Below, in pieces: positions 59,118 through 64,000 of a stretch of 64,000 nucleotides of DNA (positions are counted from its first letter, which is position 1; every line of letters starts with the position of its first letter). The position numbers and the translations under genes were made by a program. This DNA is from Burkholderia stagnalis. Lineage in GTDB: Bacteria; Pseudomonadota; Gammaproteobacteria; Burkholderiales; Burkholderiaceae. Below the pieces are notes generated by a model that was not told where the DNA came from, did no database searches, and worked only from the letters and a program-made list of their open reading frames with translations. The stretch covers positions 186,001 to 250,000 of the forward strand of contig NZ_CADESW010000006.1 of the NCBI RefSeq assembly GCF_902830275.1, given 5' to 3'.

Positions 59118-59481
59118 GCGGTCACCGGAAAACAAGGCGGCGCGGCACGCGAAAACCGGTGCCGCGGCGGGGGGTTGGAGGGTACGATCCCGCCCTCAAA
59201 AATCGGGTACGAAGCGGCAAAAATACCGCCCGTTTCGATTCAAATACGGCGAAATTATAAGGTATCATTACGCGTTCGACCCAAACCCGGCAGCCTTTTC
59301 CCGCACCGTTTCGCCCTGTTCCGGCCAGCCGTGCGGGCATGGTGCGACTCCCGGTAGACTTCACTCGCAGCTTCGAGCGCCGCGGCGGCCGCTTCCGCCA
59401 CGATCCGAGGCTGTTATTTTTTCCGCTGCCGCCCTCAGCGCTCGCTATGAAGGGCCGGCCCAGAGCGAAACAGGATTCTGA
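59118..59481. promoter_or_regulatory. gatC/mreB divergent promoter region
   Basis: 364 bp. A plausible plus-strand promoter is TTCGAT (59234-59239), a 16-bp spacer and TATAAG (59256-59261), giving a leader of about 210 nt before mreB. The leader is GC-rich with no T-run hairpin. No gene seen. Confidence 0.4.
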
Positions 59482-60525
<1,044 letters not shown>

Positions 60526-60649
60526 TCGTCTAGCAGTCTCCTGACATGACGCACCCGCGGCGTGGCCGGCTCGCTCGTTTAGAACGAACCGCCGCGCCGT
60601 TTGCGCGTCTGAGCTTCATTTAACCGATCATTCGCGCCCGGCGCCGACC

Positions 60650-61711
60650 ATGGAATACAGTCCGCCGCCCCTCTTCAAGCAAGGCCCGCCCGCGCTCGCG
60701 CGGCTCATCTTCTTCGTCGCCGTCGCGATCGCACTCCTGGTGTCGGACGCGCGCTTCAACACGCTCGAAATCGTCCGCGGGGTGCTCGGCACCGTGCTGT
60801 ATCCGCTGCAGCGCGCGGCGCTCGTGCCGCGCGACCTGTTCATGGGCGCGGCCGAGATCGCCACCTCCGGCGCCTCGCTGCGCCACGAGAACGACCAGCT
60901 GCGCGCGCGCAACCTGCAACTGTCGACGCAGGCCAACCAGGCCGGCGTGCTCACGCTGGAAAACACCCACCTGCGCGCGGTGCTCGAGCTGCGCCAGCAC
61001 ATCGCGACGCGCTCGACCCCCGTCGAGATCCAGTACGACACGGCCGACCCGTTCACGCAGAAGATCGTGATCGGCCAGGGCATGCAGCAGGGCATCCAGG
61101 TCGGCGCGCCGGTGGTCAGCGAGGACGGCGTCGTCGGTCAGGTCACCCGCGTGTTCCCGCTGCAGGCCGAAGTCACGCTGATCACCGACCGCGATCTCGC
61201 GATTCCGGTCCAGGTGCTGCGCACCGGCCTGCGCAGCGTGATCTACGGCACCCCGCGCGGCGATTCGCTCGACCTGCGCTTCGTGCCGACGAGCGCCGAC
61301 CTCGTCGCCGGCGACGAGCTCGTCACGAGCGGCCTCGACGGCGTCTATCCGCCGGGCCTGCCGGTCGCGAAGGTCGCGCGCGTCGACAAGCTCGCCGACA
61401 CCGCGTTCGCGCGCGTGACCTGTGCGCCGGTCGCCGCGGTGCGCGGCGCGCGGCAGATGCTGGTGCTGCATTACCAGAACGACATCCCGCCGCGCCCCGA
61501 GCCGGAGCCGGCCGCCGACAAGAACGCGAAGGGCGGCAAGAAGGCCGCGAAGGGCGCCGCGAAGCCGGCCGACAAGGCCGCCGGCGCCGGCGCCCCGGCC
61601 CAGCCGGGCGCGAATGCCGCACCCGCCGCACCCGCCGCACCCGCCGCGCCGACGAAACCCGCCGCCGCGCCCGCGAAGCCCGCGGCAGGGCAGCCAGGAG
61701 CCCAGCGATGA
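60650..61711 (+). CDS. mreC: rod-shape-determining protein MreC
   Basis: 353-residue bitopic inner-membrane protein that activates PBP2. One transmembrane helix (LARLIFFVAVAIALLVSD near residue 16) is followed by a coiled coil (LRHENDQLRARNLQLSTQAN) and the paired beta domains (VVSEDGVVGQVTRVFPLQAE near 156). The last 60 residues are an Ala/Pro/Lys-rich tail, longer than in enteric MreC. It overlaps mreD by 4 bp. Confidence 0.95.
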   Translation: MEYSPPPLFKQGPPALARLIFFVAVAIALLVSDARFNTLEIVRGVLGTVLYPLQRAALVPRDLFMGAAEIATSGASLRHENDQLRARNLQLSTQANQAGVLTLENTHLRAVLELRQHIATRSTPVEIQYDTADPFTQKIVIGQGMQQGIQVGAPVVSEDGVVGQVTRVFPLQAEVTLITDRDLAIPVQVLRTGLRSVIYGTPRGDSLDLRFVPTSADLVAGDELVTSGLDGVYPPGLPVAKVARVDKLADTAFARVTCAPVAAVRGARQMLVLHYQNDIPPRPEPEPAADKNAKGGKKAAKGAAKPADKAAGAGAPAQPGANAAPAAPAAPAAPTKPAAAPAKPAAGQPGAQR

Positions 61712-62220
61712 ACCGTCCGCAATACATCCTGCAGCCGGTCAACCCGTACTTCATCGTCTTCAGCCTCGCCGCCGCGTTCCTGCTGAACCTGATGCCGTGG
61801 GGCCGCCTGCCCGGCGTGCCCGACTTCGTCGCGCTCGTGCTGCTGTTCTGGAACATCCACCAGCCGCGCAAGGTCGGGATGGGCGTCGCGTTCGCGCTCG
61901 GCATCCTGATGGACGTGCACGAAGCGGGCCTGCTCGGCGAGCATGCGCTCGCCTACACGCTGCTGTCGTACGGCGCGATCACGATCCATCGCCGCGTGCT
62001 GTGGATGCCGATCGGCGTGCAGGTGCTGTACGTCACGCCGCTGCTCGTCGTCGCGCAGCTCGTGCCGTTCGTGATCCGCCTGCTGATGGGCGCCGCGTTC
62101 CCCGGCTGGCGCTACCTGGTCGATGGTTTCGTCGAGGCCGCGCTGTGGCCGATCGCGAGCCACCTGCTGCTGATGCCGCAGCGCCGTCCGGTCGATCCGG
62201 ACGACACGCGCCCGATCTGA
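61708..62220 (+). CDS. mreD: rod-shape-determining protein MreD
   Basis: 170-residue inner-membrane protein with five to six helices, partner of MreC. Conserved features are LLFWNIHQPRKVGMGVAFAL near residue 47 and GILMDVHEAGLLGEHALAYT near 67, with FPGWRYLVDGFVEAALWP near 131. The start overlaps the mreC stop. 81 bp separate it from mrdA. Confidence 0.93.
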   Translation: MNRPQYILQPVNPYFIVFSLAAAFLLNLMPWGRLPGVPDFVALVLLFWNIHQPRKVGMGVAFALGILMDVHEAGLLGEHALAYTLLSYGAITIHRRVLWMPIGVQVLYVTPLLVVAQLVPFVIRLLMGAAFPGWRYLVDGFVEAALWPIASHLLLMPQRRPVDPDDTRPI

Positions 62221-62301
62221 GCGCGCCCGCGCCGCCAGGACCTGCCTTGAACATTCGCCGCCCCTCCACCCGCCGCGCCGGGTTCGCTCGACCGTAACCG
62301 C

Positions 62302-64000
62302 ATGACCGAATTCAACGACACCCAACAGCAGCTCTCGAGGTTCCGCCTGCGCGTCGCGGCGGCGGGCGTGTTCGTGTTCGTCTGCTTCGGGCTGCTCGCG
62401 AGCCGCTTCTTCTACCTGCAGCTCTGGCAGCACGGCAAATACGCGCTGCAGGCCGAGGAGAACCGCATCTCGGTCGCGCCGATCGTGCCGAACCGCGGCA
62501 TCATCACCGACCGCAACGGCGTCGTGCTCGCGAAGAACTATTCCGCGTACACGCTCGAGATCACGCCGTCGAAGCTCACCGACACGCTCGAGAACACGAT
62601 CGACCAGCTCGCGACGATCGTGCAGATCGACGCGCGCGACCGCCGCCGCTTCAAGAAGCTGCAGGAAGACTCGAAGAACTTCGAGAGCCTGCCGATCCGC
62701 ACGCGCCTCACCGACGACGAAGTCGCGCGCTTCACCGCGCAGCGCTTCCGCTTCCCCGGCGTCGACGTGCGCGCGCGGCTGTTCCGCCAGTACCCGCTCG
62801 GCACGACGGCCGCGCACGTGATCGGCTACATCGGCCGCATCTCGAAGCGCGACCAGGATCGCATCGACGCGATGAGCGACGACAACGACAGCGATCCGGA
62901 ACACTACGATCCGCGCCGCGACGCGAACAACTACAAGGGCACCGACTACGTCGGCAAGATCGGCGTCGAGCAGAGCTACGAGACCGAGCTGCACGGCCTG
63001 ACCGGTTTCGAGGAAGTCGAGGTGACGGCCGGCGGCCGGCCGGTGCGCACGCTGTCGCGCACGCAGGCGACGCCCGGCAACAACCTCGTGCTGTCGCTCG
63101 ACATCGGGCTGCAGCAGATCGCCGAGCAGGCGTTCGCCGGCAAGCGCGGCGCGCTCGTCGCGATCGAGCCGAAGACGGGCGACGTGCTCGCGTTCGTGTC
63201 GTCGCCGAGCTTCGACCCGAACTCGTTCGTCGACGGCATCGACCAGCAGACCTGGGACGAGCTGAACAACTCGCCCGACAAGCCGCTGCTGAACCGCCCG
63301 CTGCACGGCACCTACCCGCCCGGCTCGACCTACAAGCCGTTCATGGCGCTCGCGGGGCTGACGCTCGGCAAGCGCACGCCGGGCTGGGGCATCCAGGATC
63401 CCGGCTACTTCACGTTCGGCGGCCACACGTTCCGCAACGACGTGCGCGCGGGCCAGGGTTTCGTCGACATGAACAAGGCGATCATGGTGTCGAACGACAC
63501 CTACTTCTACATGCTCGCGCGCGACCTCGGCGTGAACGCGATCGCGAACTTCATGAAGCCGTTCGGCTTCGGCCAGATCACCGGCATCGACGTCCAGGGC
63601 GAGGCGCGCGGGATCCTGCCGTCGCCGGACTGGAAGCGCAAGACCTTCAAGAAGGCCGCGCAGCAGAAGTGGTTCGACGGCGAGACGATCAGCCTCGGGA
63701 TCGGCCAGGGCTACAACTCGTTCACGATCCTGCAGCTCGCGCACGCCACCGCGACGCTCGCGAACGACGGCGTCGTGATGAAGCCGCACCTCGTGAAGGA
63801 AGTCGAGGATCCGATCTCGCGCGGGCGCCACCTCACCGTGCCGAAGGAAAGCGCCACGATCCCGCTCAAGCAGTCGGACATCGACGTCGTGAAGCGCGGA
63901 ATGGAGAACGTGATCGAGAACCCGTCCGGCACCGCGTACAAGGTGTTCCGCGGCGCGCCGTACCTCGCGGCCGGCAAGACCGGCACCGCGCAGGTGTTCT
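62302..64000 (+). CDS. mrdA: peptidoglycan transpeptidase PBP2 (partial at the window edge)
   Basis: At least 566 residues; the gene runs off the right end. PBP2 is the transpeptidase of the elongasome. A signal-anchor helix (VAAAGVFVFVCFGLLASRFF) is at the N-terminus, then the PBP dimer domain. All three catalytic motifs lie within the window: the serine motif GSTYKPFMAL near residue 335, SND in VSNDTYFYMLARDLG near 397, and KTG in AGKTGTAQVF at the cut end. Last visible gene of mreBCD-mrdA. Confidence 0.95.
   Translation, partial: MTEFNDTQQQLSRFRLRVAAAGVFVFVCFGLLASRFFYLQLWQHGKYALQAEENRISVAPIVPNRGIITDRNGVVLAKNYSAYTLEITPSKLTDTLENTIDQLATIVQIDARDRRRFKKLQEDSKNFESLPIRTRLTDDEVARFTAQRFRFPGVDVRARLFRQYPLGTTAAHVIGYIGRISKRDQDRIDAMSDDNDSDPEHYDPRRDANNYKGTDYVGKIGVEQSYETELHGLTGFEEVEVTAGGRPVRTLSRTQATPGNNLVLSLDIGLQQIAEQAFAGKRGALVAIEPKTGDVLAFVSSPSFDPNSFVDGIDQQTWDELNNSPDKPLLNRPLHGTYPPGSTYKPFMALAGLTLGKRTPGWGIQDPGYFTFGGHTFRNDVRAGQGFVDMNKAIMVSNDTYFYMLARDLGVNAIANFMKPFGFGQITGIDVQGEARGILPSPDWKRKTFKKAAQQKWFDGETISLGIGQGYNSFTILQLAHATATLANDGVVMKPHLVKEVEDPISRGRHLTVPKESATIPLKQSDIDVVKRGMENVIENPSGTAYKVFRGAPYLAAGKTGTAQVF

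Overview
The window is a contiguous piece of a high-GC (roughly two-thirds G+C) betaproteobacterial chromosome. Gene content, gene order and protein sequences point to Burkholderia, most likely the Burkholderia cepacia complex, chromosome 1. This rests on recognised families and synteny (fliEFGHIJK, hslVU, metXW, gatCAB opposite mreBCD-mrdA), not on a database search. I see no rRNA, tRNA, CRISPR array, prophage or IS element. Almost all of the window looks like core chromosome.

Layout. 0-6.5 kb: ferredoxin-NADP reductase, a soluble NarL-type two-component pair, an amino-acid permease, an XdhC-like maturation factor behind an 11-copy hexanucleotide repeat, and a PepSY membrane protein with a Fur-box-like site. 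6.6-16.7 kb: flagellar genes in two blocks. On the minus strand are fliE and a fliS-fliT-fliK-like-fhlB block with a near-perfect sigma-28 promoter. On the plus strand is fliFGHIJK, which builds the MS ring, switch, export ATPase complex and hook ruler. 16.7-26.3 kb: metabolic and accessory genes (GMC alcohol oxidase/dehydrogenase facing a coniferyl-aldehyde-type dehydrogenase, SrkA kinase, EamA exporter, aldo/keto reductase, PhyH dioxygenase) and several small proteins. 26.7-34.3 kb: metK, lpxL, a higBA toxin-antitoxin locus whose toxin is frameshifted, dapF, a DUF484 gene, xerC and rlmI. 34.4-38.6 kb: a CobW-family zinc GTPase, a nearly cysteine-free DksA, and hslVU. 38.8-44 kb: RegB/RegA redox two-component system, a CWC protein, argB, a HAD nucleotidase and slmA. 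44-47 kb: a large autotransporter with about 12 passenger repeats. 47-54 kb: metX-metW behind a structured leader that looks like a riboswitch, ampG, an M48-like protein lacking its catalytic Glu, and an AraC regulator divergent from an alcohol dehydrogenase. 54-64 kb: exonuclease III, PPK2, gatCAB, and the cell-shape operon mreBCD-mrdA, which runs off the right edge inside mrdA.

How parts work together. The flagellar genes assemble basal body, export gate accessories and hook length control; the sigma-28 promoter places fliST and the second FliK/FlhB-like pair late in assembly. MetX/MetW and MetK bracket methionine and SAM synthesis, and the metX leader can form mutually exclusive hairpins that expose or hide the ribosome-binding site. 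CobW next to a zinc-finger-less DksA fits zinc economy. MreBCD/PBP2, AmpG and SlmA belong to cell-wall growth, recycling and division control.

The points most worth checking are the metX leader RNA, the single-base disruption of higB with its palindromic operator, the sigma-28 control of a FliK paralogue, the dead-looking M48 protein, and two tandem repeats (CTCTCC x11 and a 12-bp repeat encoding Asn-His-Gly-Ala units).
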